A DNA stretch of 12,176 nucleotides from Lachnospiraceae bacterium (GCA_024699395.1 JAILPU010000075.1:1-12176), one strand, 5' to 3'. Positions 1 to 7,475 are shown, counted from the stretch's first letter. Numbers and translations are program-made. Notes: generated from the sequence alone by a model not told the origin.

Positions 1-653
1 CCTTCATCGAAATTAACATCATTTATATCAAGACCTACACATTCGGAAACACGTATTCCGGTTCCCAGTAAGAGAGTAAGAATAGCCACGTCCCTTATTT
101 TTGTTTTTTCGTGATATGCCAGTTCCTTTTTGGTGAGCTTGTCACCGTTTTCTGCAATATCAAGAAGTAAAGCGACTTCATTGGGAGCAAGCCTTATTAT
201 TTCTTTTTCGTGTCTTTTGGGGAGAGGAACGAGGGCTGCTGTGTTTTTGATTATTTTTTCATGCTGATAATAGTAGTTGTAGAAGCTTCGAAGAGCAGCT
301 AACTTCCTGCATTTACCCCGTTCGTTGTTGGTAATCTCTTTATTGTCTTTTTCATAGAGGGAAAGGAATTCCAGATACTCTTCAATATCTGTTCTGGTTA
401 CTTTATCAAGAACCGTGATATCAAAATCTGTTATCTCTTTATCCTTGTATCCTGAAATTTTACTATGAACGAATTCAAAGAAAAGCCTTATATCATACGC
501 ATAACCAAGACGTGTTCTCGTGGATGTGTACTCCTCAATACCGCGAAAGAATTCCCTGCAAAAAGAGGGAAGAGTTTCAAGAACGCTTCTTAATTTGATT
601 ATATTGTTTTTGTTCTGAATATCATGGTAATTGTCGTTATCGATTACAGCCAT
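1..653 (-). CDS. Tyrosine recombinase/integrase (XerC/XerD-like), C-terminal part beyond window
   Basis: Site-specific DNA recombinase of the tyrosine family, read on the complementary strand from an ATG at 653-651 to the window edge: 217 residues, with no stop reached. Residues about 30-135 are a helical core-binding (SAM-like) domain, including the stretch TRTRLGYAYDIRLFFEFV. The catalytic domain begins near 155, and the box I arginine is R201 in LLLGTGIRVSECVGLDINDV, the classic XerC/D signature. The remaining catalytic residues (Lys, HxxR, His, Tyr) should lie left of the window. The start sits one base after the TtcA-like stop (TAA-G-ATG), so translation is probably coupled; an AGGAAAGG Shine-Dalgarno lies about 11 bases upstream. 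It could be the host dimer-resolution recombinase or a paralogue; no att site or phage gene is visible to suggest a mobile element. Family assignment is sure, exact role is not. Confidence 0.9.
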   Translation of the reverse strand, partial: MAVIDNDNYHDIQNKNNIIKLRSVLETLPSFCREFFRGIEEYTSTRTRLGYAYDIRLFFEFVHSKISGYKDKEITDFDITVLDKVTRTDIEEYLEFLSLYEKDNKEITNNERGKCRKLAALRSFYNYYYQHEKIIKNTAALVPLPKRHEKEIIRLAPNEVALLLDIAENGDKLTKKELAYHEKTKIRDVAILTLLLGTGIRVSECVGLDINDVNFDE

Positions 654-654
654 C

Positions 655-1368
655 TTAGTTCAAACCTTTCCTGTATTCATTGACAGCAGCTGTGAATAAT
701 CTTTTTTTGACACCGGGATTATCCTTGTTTATGTCTTTAATAAGATTTTTGACATATTCCCGTTTGGTAAAGCCGTCTGCGGGGCAGGCACTTTTTAATA
801 CGGGAATTTCATATTTATTGCAAAATCCCTTAACCTCGGCCTCTGTAACATACAAAAGAGGTCGTATTACTGTTATTTCGGTCTTATCAAGAAATGTAAC
901 GGGTGAAAAGGTATTGACCCTGCCTTCATAAATTAACGACATCATAAATGTCTCTATAAAGTCATCAAAATGATGGGCGTAAGCCAGTTTGTTGTATCCG
1001 ATTTTCACAAGATAATCGTTGATTGCACCTTTTCTTAATTTGGCACAGAGTGAGCAGGGATTCGACTCTTTTCGTATATTAAAAATAATGTCGGATATTG
1101 TGGTATCTATAACATGATATTCCACATTAAGAGAGTTGCAGTAATTTTTAACCGAGTCAAAGTCAACATTTTTGAACCCCATATTTACCGTAACTCCCAC
1201 GATATCAAATTTTACCGGATAGAATTCACGTAATTTGGCCAGACCGTATAAGAGGCAGAGAGAGTCTTTTCCTCCGGAAATACCTACTGCGATTTTATCT
1301 CCTTCTTTTATCATATCAAAATCCTGTACGGCCTGTCTGATACGGCTTAACAATTGTTGCGATTTCAT
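655..1368 (-). CDS. ttcA: TtcA-family tRNA thiolase (PP-loop ATPase)
   Basis: Predicted to adenylate a tRNA cytidine and replace its oxygen with sulfur, giving 2-thiocytidine (position 32 in the E. coli enzyme). The 237-aa protein has the PP-loop SGGKDS at residues 31-36, a CSLC pair (C105, C108) and a third cysteine C195 in KSACPADG, matching the three [4Fe-4S] ligands of TtcA. AHHFDDFIET at 131-140 is the family's GHxxDD-like motif, with Ala in place of Gly. Length is a little shorter than E. coli TtcA (about 310 aa), mostly at the C-terminus, as is common in Firmicutes. The ATG is preceded by AGGA (complement of 1379-1382). It is first in a two-gene unit with the recombinase. The TtcA-like group in Firmicutes is broad, so the modified base is inferred; a related tRNA sulfurtransferase is the alternative. 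Confidence 0.88.
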   Translation of the reverse strand: MKSQQLLSRIRQAVQDFDMIKEGDKIAVGISGGKDSLCLLYGLAKLREFYPVKFDIVGVTVNMGFKNVDFDSVKNYCNSLNVEYHVIDTTISDIIFNIRKESNPCSLCAKLRKGAINDYLVKIGYNKLAYAHHFDDFIETFMMSLIYEGRVNTFSPVTFLDKTEITVIRPLLYVTEAEVKGFCNKYEIPVLKSACPADGFTKREYVKNLIKDINKDNPGVKKRLFTAAVNEYRKGLN

Positions 1369-1393
1369 TACTCGTTATTCCTGAATTGTTAAT

Positions 1394-1422
1394 ATTATAT
1401 TTATGCAATAATGCAATTTAAT
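1394..1422 (-). promoter_or_regulatory. Possible promoter of the ttcA-like/recombinase unit
   Basis: On the minus strand a perfect TATAAT (complement of 1394-1399) lies about 26 bases before the start codon. The -35 position 17 bases upstream reads ATTAAA, which is weak. The placement fits a short leader carrying the AGGA ribosome binding site, but the -35 is poor, so this is tentative. Confidence 0.35.
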
Positions 1423-1528
1423 ACCTGATTATTACCGGATAATTCCTGATGTTTCACCGTAGAAAAATCTTAAATATTTGCAATCTTTAAACGGACTCTG
1501 TAGTTTCAAATATATAGGAAAGGGTAAT

Positions 1529-1654
1529 ATGTATATGCTGTATTTTAGCATTGAAAAATGGCTTATTCAAGGAAAAAACTTGCTTAGTTTTAAGGCGGGT
1601 TGTATTATATATTTGTGTGGTTTTTTACTCTTAAAAGGAGAGCTTTTTTCATGA
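1529..1654 (+). CDS. Possible 41-aa leader or small membrane protein
   Basis: Unrecognised small ORF. It has an ATG with a good Shine-Dalgarno (GGAAAGGG, 1518-1525) at suitable spacing. Its TGA stop overlaps the ATG of the AI-2E-family gene in an ATGA junction, a typical mark of translational coupling. The peptide begins MYMLYFSIEKWLIQ and has a hydrophobic run, CIIYLCGFLLL, near its C-terminus that could insert in the membrane. Against it: the candidate promoter at 1580-1608 lies inside the ORF, so transcripts from that promoter would not include its start, and I find no convincing promoter upstream of 1529. It may be chance. Confidence 0.3.
   Translation: MYMLYFSIEKWLIQGKNLLSFKAGCIIYLCGFLLLKGELFS
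1580..1608 (+). promoter_or_regulatory. Candidate SigA promoter of the AI-2E-family gene
   Basis: TTGCTT at 1580-1585 and TATTAT at 1603-1608 are separated by 17 bases. This would start transcription near 1615 and leave a leader of about 35 bases containing the AAAAGGAG ribosome binding site at 1634-1640. Confidence 0.5.
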
Positions 1655-3069
1655 AAATTCGCTCAAAGTCTAAATATGTAAAGTGGGGCGCCACTGTTAC
1701 CATATGCTTTATTATTTGCGCTTTATTTATATATGTTCTTTTCTTCGGTTCAGATCTTTCAGATAAGTTTAAACACATTCTCAGCAAACTAAGTCCCATT
1801 ATTACCGGGCTTTGTACCGCATTTATCCTCACCCCTTTGTTAAACAGGATAGAGTACAATATTGTAAGAAGGATTTTTAAAGCTTTTAATGTAAAAATAA
1901 GTCCCAAAAGCCGTAAAGTATCAAGATTTATAAGTGTTTTCTTCACTTCCGTATTTTTTTTGGGAGCCTTGTATCTGATTATCCATCTTTTCTTAAGTCA
2001 GGTTATCCCCAGTGTTATAAGCTTTTCAAACAACTTTAACACCTATGTCAACAACATAAATAACTGGATCAACAAGCTTTATGCCAATAATACGGAAACG
2101 GGAAATGAAGTTTTGCAATATGTCTCCAAGTACTCAAAGGAGCTTCAATCCTGGCTCAGCAATAAGCTTCTCCCCCAAACATCTGTGTTGTTAAAGACCG
2201 TTACCAAGAGCCTTCTTGGCATATTAAAGGGCTTAAGCCATTTTATTGTAGGCTTTATTATTTCCATATACGTAATGGCTTCCAAGGAAACCTTTGCGGG
2301 TCAGGCCAAGAAGATTACCTATGCTTTATTTAAAAGACAGACTGCCAATATAATCATTAATAATTTCAGGTTTGTAAATAAGACCTTTGCAGGTTTCATC
2401 AGCGGAAAGCTTATCGATTCCTTTATAATTGCGCTTCTTTGCTTTATTGGAACATCACTGATGCAGACTCCCTACGGAGCACTGATCAGCCTTATCGTAG
2501 GTATCACCAATATAATTCCTTTCTTTGGTCCTTATATCGGTGCCATACCTTCGCTGTTACTTGTATTTTTCGTAAATCCCGCAAGGCCTTCCAATTATAT
2601 TTCCCTTTTGATTTTTATAATCCTGTTGCAGCAGTTTGACGGCAATATCTTAGGACCTAAGATTCTTGAAAATAAGACAGGTTTGGATGGTTTCTGGGTT
2701 ATCTTTTCCATCACAATTTTCGGCGGCCTGTTCGGCATTTACGGTATGCTTATAGGCGTACCTGTCTTTGCGGTTATATATGCGGCCTTCAAGTCATATG
2801 TAAGCGTTAAGTTAAGAGAAAAGAAGCTCCCCGTAACCACGGCGGAATATATAGACCTTGCTGCCCTGGATGAAAACAGGAAGAAGCGTATATTTATTCC
2901 CGAATATAAAATGAAAAAAGCAGATCACGGAAAGAGCATATACGGCGCATTCTTTATGAACAAATACGACGAACACCTTCTCAACGATTCCTCTGTGGAT
3001 GACGAATATCTCAACAAATATTATGAGAAGACGGGGGATTACAATAATGATGAACCGGAAGGGTCGTAA
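1651..3069 (+). CDS. AI-2E family transporter (PF01594, formerly UPF0118/PerM-type) membrane protein
   Basis: Polytopic inner-membrane protein of the AI-2E transporter family; members have been linked to autoinducer-2 export, Na+/H+ antiport and general efflux, so the substrate here is open. From the ATG at 1651 it is 472 aa. Membrane segments are visible at about 14-32, 50-64, 95-115, 192-210, and 255-380. The conserved core includes FISGKLIDSFIIALLCFIG (249-267), GITNIIPFFGPYIGAIPSLL (284-303) and GLFGIYGMLIGVPVFAVIYA (359-378), all typical of the family. It is longer than the usual 340-380 aa because of a hydrophilic cytoplasmic tail at about 387-472 that ends in an acidic stretch. The start is chosen over a TTG 51 bases upstream because AAAAGGAG lies directly before 1651. 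It is apparently monocistronic, closed by the terminator at 3156-3205. Confidence 0.9.
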   Translation: MKIRSKSKYVKWGATVTICFIICALFIYVLFFGSDLSDKFKHILSKLSPIITGLCTAFILTPLLNRIEYNIVRRIFKAFNVKISPKSRKVSRFISVFFTSVFFLGALYLIIHLFLSQVIPSVISFSNNFNTYVNNINNWINKLYANNTETGNEVLQYVSKYSKELQSWLSNKLLPQTSVLLKTVTKSLLGILKGLSHFIVGFIISIYVMASKETFAGQAKKITYALFKRQTANIIINNFRFVNKTFAGFISGKLIDSFIIALLCFIGTSLMQTPYGALISLIVGITNIIPFFGPYIGAIPSLLLVFFVNPARPSNYISLLIFIILLQQFDGNILGPKILENKTGLDGFWVIFSITIFGGLFGIYGMLIGVPVFAVIYAAFKSYVSVKLREKKLPVTTAEYIDLAALDENRKKRIFIPEYKMKKADHGKSIYGAFFMNKYDEHLLNDSSVDDEYLNKYYEKTGDYNNDEPEGS

Positions 3070-3155
3070 TAAATTAAAATAGTTATTTATGTTTCTTCTT
3101 CCTTTGTTATTTAATCCAATAAACATCATAGGAGACTGAGAACCTACATAAAAAG

Positions 3156-3205
3156 AACCGGGATTAATCCGTTTTATAGTTGATTAATCTCGGTTTTGTT
3201 TTTTA
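3156..3205 (+). terminator. Strong rho-independent terminator, probably bidirectional
   Basis: AACCGGGATTAATC (3156-3169) pairs with GATTAATCTCGGTT (3182-3195), a 14-bp stem with one G-U wobble and a 12-base loop, followed by TTGTTTTTT. An AAAAG run on the left side would serve as a U-tract for minus-strand transcripts. Confidence 0.9.
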
Positions 3206-3259
3206 TAACACCCTCCTCAAACAAGTCCTTCGTAAACTTTGAATCCCCTAAAACATGTC

Positions 3260-3300
3260 ATCGGAAAACGGTCCGATACCCCCCAAAAAATCGGACCATT
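3260..3300 (+). promoter_or_regulatory. Three-segment inverted repeat upstream of the ABC operon
   Basis: GGTCCGAT (3270-3277) and ATCGGACC (3290-3297) form a perfect 8-bp stem over a 12-base loop, followed by ATTTT. A further ATCGG at 3260-3264 can pair instead with the CCGAT at 3273-3277, making mutually exclusive hairpins. It ends about 30 bases before the operon's -35 box. It may be a backup terminator or an operator; the role is unknown. Confidence 0.5.
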
Positions 3301-3327
3301 TTAATAATAATTTAATACTTAAAAATA

Positions 3328-3356
3328 TTGATAAAATGTTCACAATTCAATATAAT
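3328..3356 (+). promoter_or_regulatory. SigA-type promoter of the ABC transporter operon
   Basis: TTGATA (3328-3333), 17 bases, then a perfect TATAAT (3351-3356). Transcription should begin near 3363, giving a leader of about 60 bases before the first gene. Confidence 0.85.
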
Positions 3357-3421
3357 GGAAAAAATGAGATTAATTTAACAATCCCATTTTAAGTTGGGAA
3401 AAAACAGACGGAGGAATAAGT

Positions 3422-4402
3422 ATGGCACTTGTAGTAAAAGATCTTTTCAAAAAATATGGGGACAAAACCGTTGTGGACCATATCAGTTTTGAAATGTCAA
3501 AACCCGGAGTATATGCACTTCTTGGTACAAACGGTGCAGGTAAGTCCACATCCATCAGAATGATTTTGGATATGCTGGAAAAAGACGGAGGAGAAGTGAT
3601 GTGGAATGGCGGCCCTCTTAATACCGCCACTTGCAATGTGGGCTATCTTGCAGAGGAGAGAGGTCTTTATCCCAAGTATTCACTTCTTGATCAGTTAAAG
3701 TATTTTGGCGAATTAAGAGGTGTTAAAGGAAAAGAGCTCTTAGACAAGATTGAATACTGGTCTGAAAAACTTGGAGTGGGAGAATATATTTATCCCGACA
3801 GATATGATGAAGCGGGTAATCTTTTGAATCCCAATGCTCCCAGAACCGTTAAGAAAAAGAAAAAAGATATGAGACCCGACCAGCTTTCAAAGGGTAATCA
3901 GCAGAAGATTCAGTTCCTTATCGCGATGCTTTCCGATCCCGAGCTTCTTGTTCTTGATGAGCCTTTTTCCGGTCTTGATCCCGTTAATACCGACATCCTT
4001 AAAAAGGTTGTAAGAGAGCAGATTGATGCGGGAAAATATATAATTATGTCCAGCCATCAGATGGAGGCTGTTGAGGAGTTCTGTACAGATATCACCATTC
4101 TTCATCGTTCAAAGGCAGTTGTTAACGGAAATCTTAATGATATCAAGAAATCCTACGGAAGAGTTAATCTTTACGTGAAAACAGAGACTGATATTTCTTC
4201 CTACGTTGATGCCTGCGGCATTAAGACGGAAACTGCCAAGGATAATGAGTATAAGCTTAAAGTAACCGGGGATGAGCAGGCAAACGCTCTTTTGAAATCT
4301 CTTGTAAACAACAATATCCCCGTTGTTAAATTCGAACTCAGTGAATTGTCTCTTCACGAGATTTTCGTCAGAGAGGTTGGTGACATTAGCGGTGAACAAT
4401 AA
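3422..4402 (+). CDS. ABC transporter ATPase, NatA/YhaQ-like, with DUF4162 C-terminus
   Basis: Energises the ABC-2 exporter whose membrane parts are the next two genes. The 326-aa protein has Walker A GTNGAGKST (35-43), a Q-loop region reading GYLAEERGLYPK (74-85, with Glu where Gln is usual, as in NatA/YhaQ relatives), signature LSKGNQQKIQ (155-164), Walker B LLVLDEP (175-181), D-loop SGLDP (183-187) and switch histidine H212 in SSHQMEAVEE. Residues about 245-320 match the DUF4162 tail of this subfamily. An insertion at about 121-150, rich in Tyr/Pro/Asn and ending in a KKKKK run, separates the helical domain from the signature. All catalytic residues are intact. Ribosome binding site GGAGG is at 3410-3414. 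The substrate cannot be read from sequence; Na+ is only the precedent from B. subtilis NatAB. Confidence 0.92.
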   Translation: MALVVKDLFKKYGDKTVVDHISFEMSKPGVYALLGTNGAGKSTSIRMILDMLEKDGGEVMWNGGPLNTATCNVGYLAEERGLYPKYSLLDQLKYFGELRGVKGKELLDKIEYWSEKLGVGEYIYPDRYDEAGNLLNPNAPRTVKKKKKDMRPDQLSKGNQQKIQFLIAMLSDPELLVLDEPFSGLDPVNTDILKKVVREQIDAGKYIIMSSHQMEAVEEFCTDITILHRSKAVVNGNLNDIKKSYGRVNLYVKTETDISSYVDACGIKTETAKDNEYKLKVTGDEQANALLKSLVNNNIPVVKFELSELSLHEIFVREVGDISGEQ

Positions 4403-5738
4403 AAATTCTTTATTCAGCCTTAAGGGCATGGGTAAAGTATTTAAATTTACCCTTGAACAATGTTTTAAATCCAAAACCTACAGATCCGCCCTTATCCTTA
4501 TGGTGATTTTCGGTTTGCTCTACGGTCCTTTAACCTATTTTATCGCGCTTAAATCCTATGAGAGCGTTGAAAAAATCATGGCTCAGAAGGGATATGAAGG
4601 AAAAGCTGTTATTATGAATTATTCCGATTATCCTTTGGATGAAGCGGACATTAAAGATATTGATATTGAGGGCGGTCTTCCTGATTTTTCAATTGTTGAC
4701 TGCAAGGGACAAAACCTCGACAAGGAAGCACTCAGTAAAGATGTCACAAATGATGAAGTTTTATATGTTATTACTTCCGAAGGCTATACAGTAAATATTG
4801 ACGCTGTAACAAGCAAGGATACGGAGATTGATTCCGCAGGAGTTACGGGATTTCAGGCTGTTCTTTCAAATGTTATTACGGAAAACCTATATGATACCAT
4901 AGGCTTTAATCCCGAAGACAGAGAATTGATTCAGACAGGATTGAATCTTGAAAGTACTGTGACTGAAGAAAAATACGATGAGATTCAGGGCCATGAGATA
5001 TCTTCAAGACAGTACAGCACTCTCAGTAATGCGGTTACCATTATCGTATTCCTTATTATAACCCTTTCTTCAAGTTATATTTTCACTTCCGTAACGGAAG
5101 AGAAGCTTTCAAAGCTTGCAGAAACAATTATTTTAAGCGTAAGGCCTTTAGCCCTTCTTACCGGCAAAATCCTTGCTATGCTTTTATATACTGTTATAAT
5201 GCTTGGGGCAACTTTTGCTGCAGCCAAAGTATCTTCCCTTCTTATAAAGTTTATTCCGGGATATAACAGTGAACTTGCCCTGGCATCCGGCAGTGCATTC
5301 AATCTTTCCGGTCTTTCAGCATCAGGTATTCCGGGAATAATAATATTTGTTCTTTGCCTTCTTATAGCCATTGCTTCATTTGGTGTATTTGCGGGAGTTC
5401 TGGCCGCAACAATATCGAAAGAAGAAGATATGCAATCCGGAATGGGCTCCCTTACAATTGTAATGCTTGTGGGATATTTGGTAGGCCTTTATCTTACCGA
5501 TTCAAAGGTTTGCAATCTCATCGGAGCTTTTGTACCCCCTGTTTCATACTTCAGACTGGCTACAGGATATATATCCGGAAGAATCGGTATTGTAGAAGCT
5601 ATTCTTGGAATCGGTATTCAGGTGATAATTCTTATTGCCCTTTGTCTTATCGCGGCAAAGACCTATCACAAATTCCTTTTGAGCGGAAATACCAAATCAG
5701 GCATCAAGAGTATTATTTCCATGATAAAAGAGAAATAG
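4392..5738 (+). CDS. ABC-2 family permease, NatB-like (first membrane subunit)
   Basis: Membrane subunit of the exporter, 448 aa from the proposed GTG. There is one segment at about 33-52, a large extracytoplasmic loop (about 53-210), then segments near 214-233, 254-280, 316-341, 353-370 and 403-423: the NatB/ABC2_membrane_3 layout. VTEEKLSKLAETIILSVRPL at 234-253 is the cytoplasmic coupling motif of this family. The start is uncertain. GTG at 4392 overlaps the ATPase stop by 11 bases and gives an N-terminus (SLKGMGKVFKF) that lines up with the sister permease (FKGFKQVYKF). ATG at 4428 (MGKVFKFTLEQ) has AAGGG only one base away, too close for normal spacing. Neither has an ideal Shine-Dalgarno, so coupling to the upstream gene is likely. 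Confidence 0.88.
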   Translation: MNNKNSLFSLKGMGKVFKFTLEQCFKSKTYRSALILMVIFGLLYGPLTYFIALKSYESVEKIMAQKGYEGKAVIMNYSDYPLDEADIKDIDIEGGLPDFSIVDCKGQNLDKEALSKDVTNDEVLYVITSEGYTVNIDAVTSKDTEIDSAGVTGFQAVLSNVITENLYDTIGFNPEDRELIQTGLNLESTVTEEKYDEIQGHEISSRQYSTLSNAVTIIVFLIITLSSSYIFTSVTEEKLSKLAETIILSVRPLALLTGKILAMLLYTVIMLGATFAAAKVSSLLIKFIPGYNSELALASGSAFNLSGLSASGIPGIIIFVLCLLIAIASFGVFAGVLAATISKEEDMQSGMGSLTIVMLVGYLVGLYLTDSKVCNLIGAFVPPVSYFRLATGYISGRIGIVEAILGIGIQVIILIALCLIAAKTYHKFLLSGNTKSGIKSIISMIKEK

Positions 5739-5748
5739 GGAGGAAGAT

Positions 5749-7089
5749 ATGTTTAAAGGATTCAAACAGGTATATAAGTTTACATTTTTAAACTATTTAA
5801 AAAATAAATCTTATATAGCCGTAACTTTAATAATAATGATTTTAGCATTGGCCCTTCCGGGAGTTATTTCTTATCTTGTAAATACATTCGACGATAAAGA
5901 AACACCTCCCAACACAGCCGAGAAAGTATATGTTGTAAACGAGATTACAGATAAGGATATCGATTACAGTATTCTTAATATGCTTTCTCTTCCCGAGGGA
6001 TTCGTTAAGCCCGAATATGTGCCGGCTTCAAGCGTGGAAGAAGCCATTGACACTGCCGATGACGCAGGAGATAAAAGTCTTATCCTTCAAATTTACGAGT
6101 TGGACGAGTCCGTAAGCGCCAAGGTTATTATCCCCGAGAATTCAACGGCTACCAAAGACGATGCTTCGTCTATAAAGGATATTTTAAATGAGAACTCACC
6201 TGTATTTCTTTTCCTTGCAACAGGAAGAGATATATCGGATCTTGCAAAATTATCTGCAGGAGTATCCACCGGTACCTTTACAGCTGATAATTATGTAAAA
6301 GGAATCACCGATGATGATGCTGTGGATATGAACAATTCCGATATAAAGGGCACCATTAATATGGTTGTCGTTATGGTTACAGCGTTTTTGATCTACTTTT
6401 TCTGCTTAATGTACGGTAATTCCATCGCAAACAGCATGATAATGGAAAAGCAGTCAAAATTAATGGATATGATGCTGGTTTCCGTAAAGCCCGAATCCAT
6501 GATATTGGGAAAATACCTGGGCATCTTCTCAGCGGCTTTACTTCAGGTTGGTCTTATAATAGCAGGTCTTTTCGGCGGTTTGTTTATTATGATGCAGACA
6601 ACCATGAAAGACAAGGCCGATATGATAAACGGTATTTTAACAGCGGTTACAAGCGCAGGAATGCTTAAAATTGCAGGCATTATTTTAGCTATTGTTTGCC
6701 TGATAGTGGGATGCGCATTCTATTGCTCAATTTCCACCATAGGAGGCTCTATTTCCTCATCACGTGAAGGATTGGCCAAGAACCAGGCAATATTTATCCT
6801 TACGTTGGTTGCAAGCTTTTATGTGGTATTCTTTGGCGGAATGGCAACCCAGATGAAGGATTTCCCTGTTATATTGCAGCTTATCCCTCCCGTTTCCGCA
6901 TTCCTTACCCCGGGAAGCCTGTTAACAGGTGTAATACCTCCTTACGTAGGTATTATATCCATTATCATAAGCCTCGTTGCAATAGCTCTTATTAACTTTA
7001 TAGCGGGCAAATTGTATAAGATGGCATCTTTGTACAAGGGAGAGGAACTCACCCTTAAAACGGCCTTTAAACGCCTTAAGAAGCAGTAG
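5749..7089 (+). CDS. ABC-2 family permease, NatB-like (second membrane subunit)
   Basis: Second membrane subunit, 446 aa, ATG preceded by GGGAGGA (5738-5744) ten bases after the first permease stop. It has the same plan as its neighbour: an N-terminal segment (about 22-45), an outer loop (46-200) rich in Asp and Glu, and five or six further segments (about 203-222, 254-281, 307-330, 345-364, 398-420). IMEKQSKLMDMMLVSVKPES (231-250) is the coupling motif. The N-termini of the two permeases align (KGFKQVYKFTF with KGMGKVFKFTL), so they look like diverged duplicates that now form a heterodimer with one shared ATPase. The C-terminus is basic (KTAFKRLKKQ). It closes the operon; a terminator follows about 80 bases later. 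Family assignment is firm, substrate unknown. Confidence 0.9.
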   Translation: MFKGFKQVYKFTFLNYLKNKSYIAVTLIIMILALALPGVISYLVNTFDDKETPPNTAEKVYVVNEITDKDIDYSILNMLSLPEGFVKPEYVPASSVEEAIDTADDAGDKSLILQIYELDESVSAKVIIPENSTATKDDASSIKDILNENSPVFLFLATGRDISDLAKLSAGVSTGTFTADNYVKGITDDDAVDMNNSDIKGTINMVVVMVTAFLIYFFCLMYGNSIANSMIMEKQSKLMDMMLVSVKPESMILGKYLGIFSAALLQVGLIIAGLFGGLFIMMQTTMKDKADMINGILTAVTSAGMLKIAGIILAIVCLIVGCAFYCSISTIGGSISSSREGLAKNQAIFILTLVASFYVVFFGGMATQMKDFPVILQLIPPVSAFLTPGSLLTGVIPPYVGIISIIISLVAIALINFIAGKLYKMASLYKGEELTLKTAFKRLKKQ

Positions 7090-7170
7090 GAGAGTTCAAT
7101 TATATCCTAAATGCTGTAAACAGATATTTTGATAGCTAAATAGCATTAGATTTAAATTCTTATTAATATT

Positions 7171-7242
7171 CGGTTATCCATACCGGTACAGTTACCTGTA
7201 AATCACAAGATAACGTAACCGGCATGGATAACCGGTTTTTTG
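7171..7242 (+). terminator. Rho-independent terminator of the ABC operon
   Basis: CGGTTATCCATACCGG (7171-7186) pairs with CCGGCATGGATAACCG (7219-7234), a 16-bp stem with one A-C mismatch, then GTTTTTTG. The loop contains a small inner hairpin (TACAG/CTGTA, 7187-7200). Confidence 0.9.
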
Positions 7243-7267
7243 CTTTACGGGAAATTCCCGTTAACTC

Positions 7268-7425
7268 TATATGAAAAAATAATCCGCTTCGCAAAACGGT
7301 TATCTGCAACTCTGAGGCGTCAGGGCCGACATATTTGCACTCGGGCTCGCTTTCACTCCTTGTGTTTTGTAGCGGACGCTAAGCTCGTTTTTCGCTTTGC
7401 TCGAACTTGCTAAGCGCCGACGGAA
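7268..7425 (-). repeat. Structured GC-richer intergenic element; possible dispersed repeat or small RNA
   Basis: On the minus strand GGCGCTTAGC (complement of 7409-7418) pairs with GCTTAGCGTC (complement of 7375-7384) over a 24-base loop: ten pairs including one T-T mismatch and one wobble. The loop has its own TTCG/CGAA mini-stem. Within the segment CGAGC and GCTTAGC each occur twice, and GCCGAC occurs at 7325-7330 and 7416-7421. Its base composition stands out from the AT-rich spacers elsewhere. It does not code. I have an unverified impression that similar sequence recurs between genes in Lachnospiraceae genomes. Confidence 0.5.
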
Positions 7426-7439
7426 TAAAAAAGAAAATG

Positions 7440-7475
7440 AAAAAGCCGGAGAACATTTTGTCCTCCGGCTTTTTT
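7440..7475 (-). terminator. Bidirectional terminator downstream of the DUF4832 gene
   Basis: AAAAAGCCGGAG (7440-7451) pairs perfectly with CTCCGGCTTTTT (7463-7474), 12 bp over an 11-base loop. T-runs lie on the 3' side of both strands. It is about 20 bases beyond the stop of the minus-strand gene and also faces plus-strand read-through. Confidence 0.92.

Larger units (their letters stand above)
3070..3421. other. Gene-free stretch between the AI-2E-family gene and the ABC operon
   Basis: AT-rich spacer with no supported gene. It holds a strong terminator, a three-part inverted repeat at 3260-3297, the ABC operon promoter at 3328-3356, and a leader with a small hairpin (TCCCA 3382-3386 with TGGGA 3395-3399) before the GGAGG at 3410-3414. 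Confidence 0.8.

Noticed and set aside
1..653. Integrase end of an integrated phage or genomic island
   Set aside because: No att-like direct repeats, tRNA gene or phage genes are visible, and the gene is translationally coupled to a housekeeping-type tRNA enzyme.
1600..1650. TTG start 17 codons upstream for the AI-2E-family protein
   Set aside because: It lies within the predicted promoter and has no Shine-Dalgarno, while ATG at 1651 follows AAAAGGAG.
3357..3421. Riboswitch in the leader of the ABC operon
   Set aside because: The leader is only about 60 bases with one 5-bp hairpin; no known riboswitch motif is recognisable.
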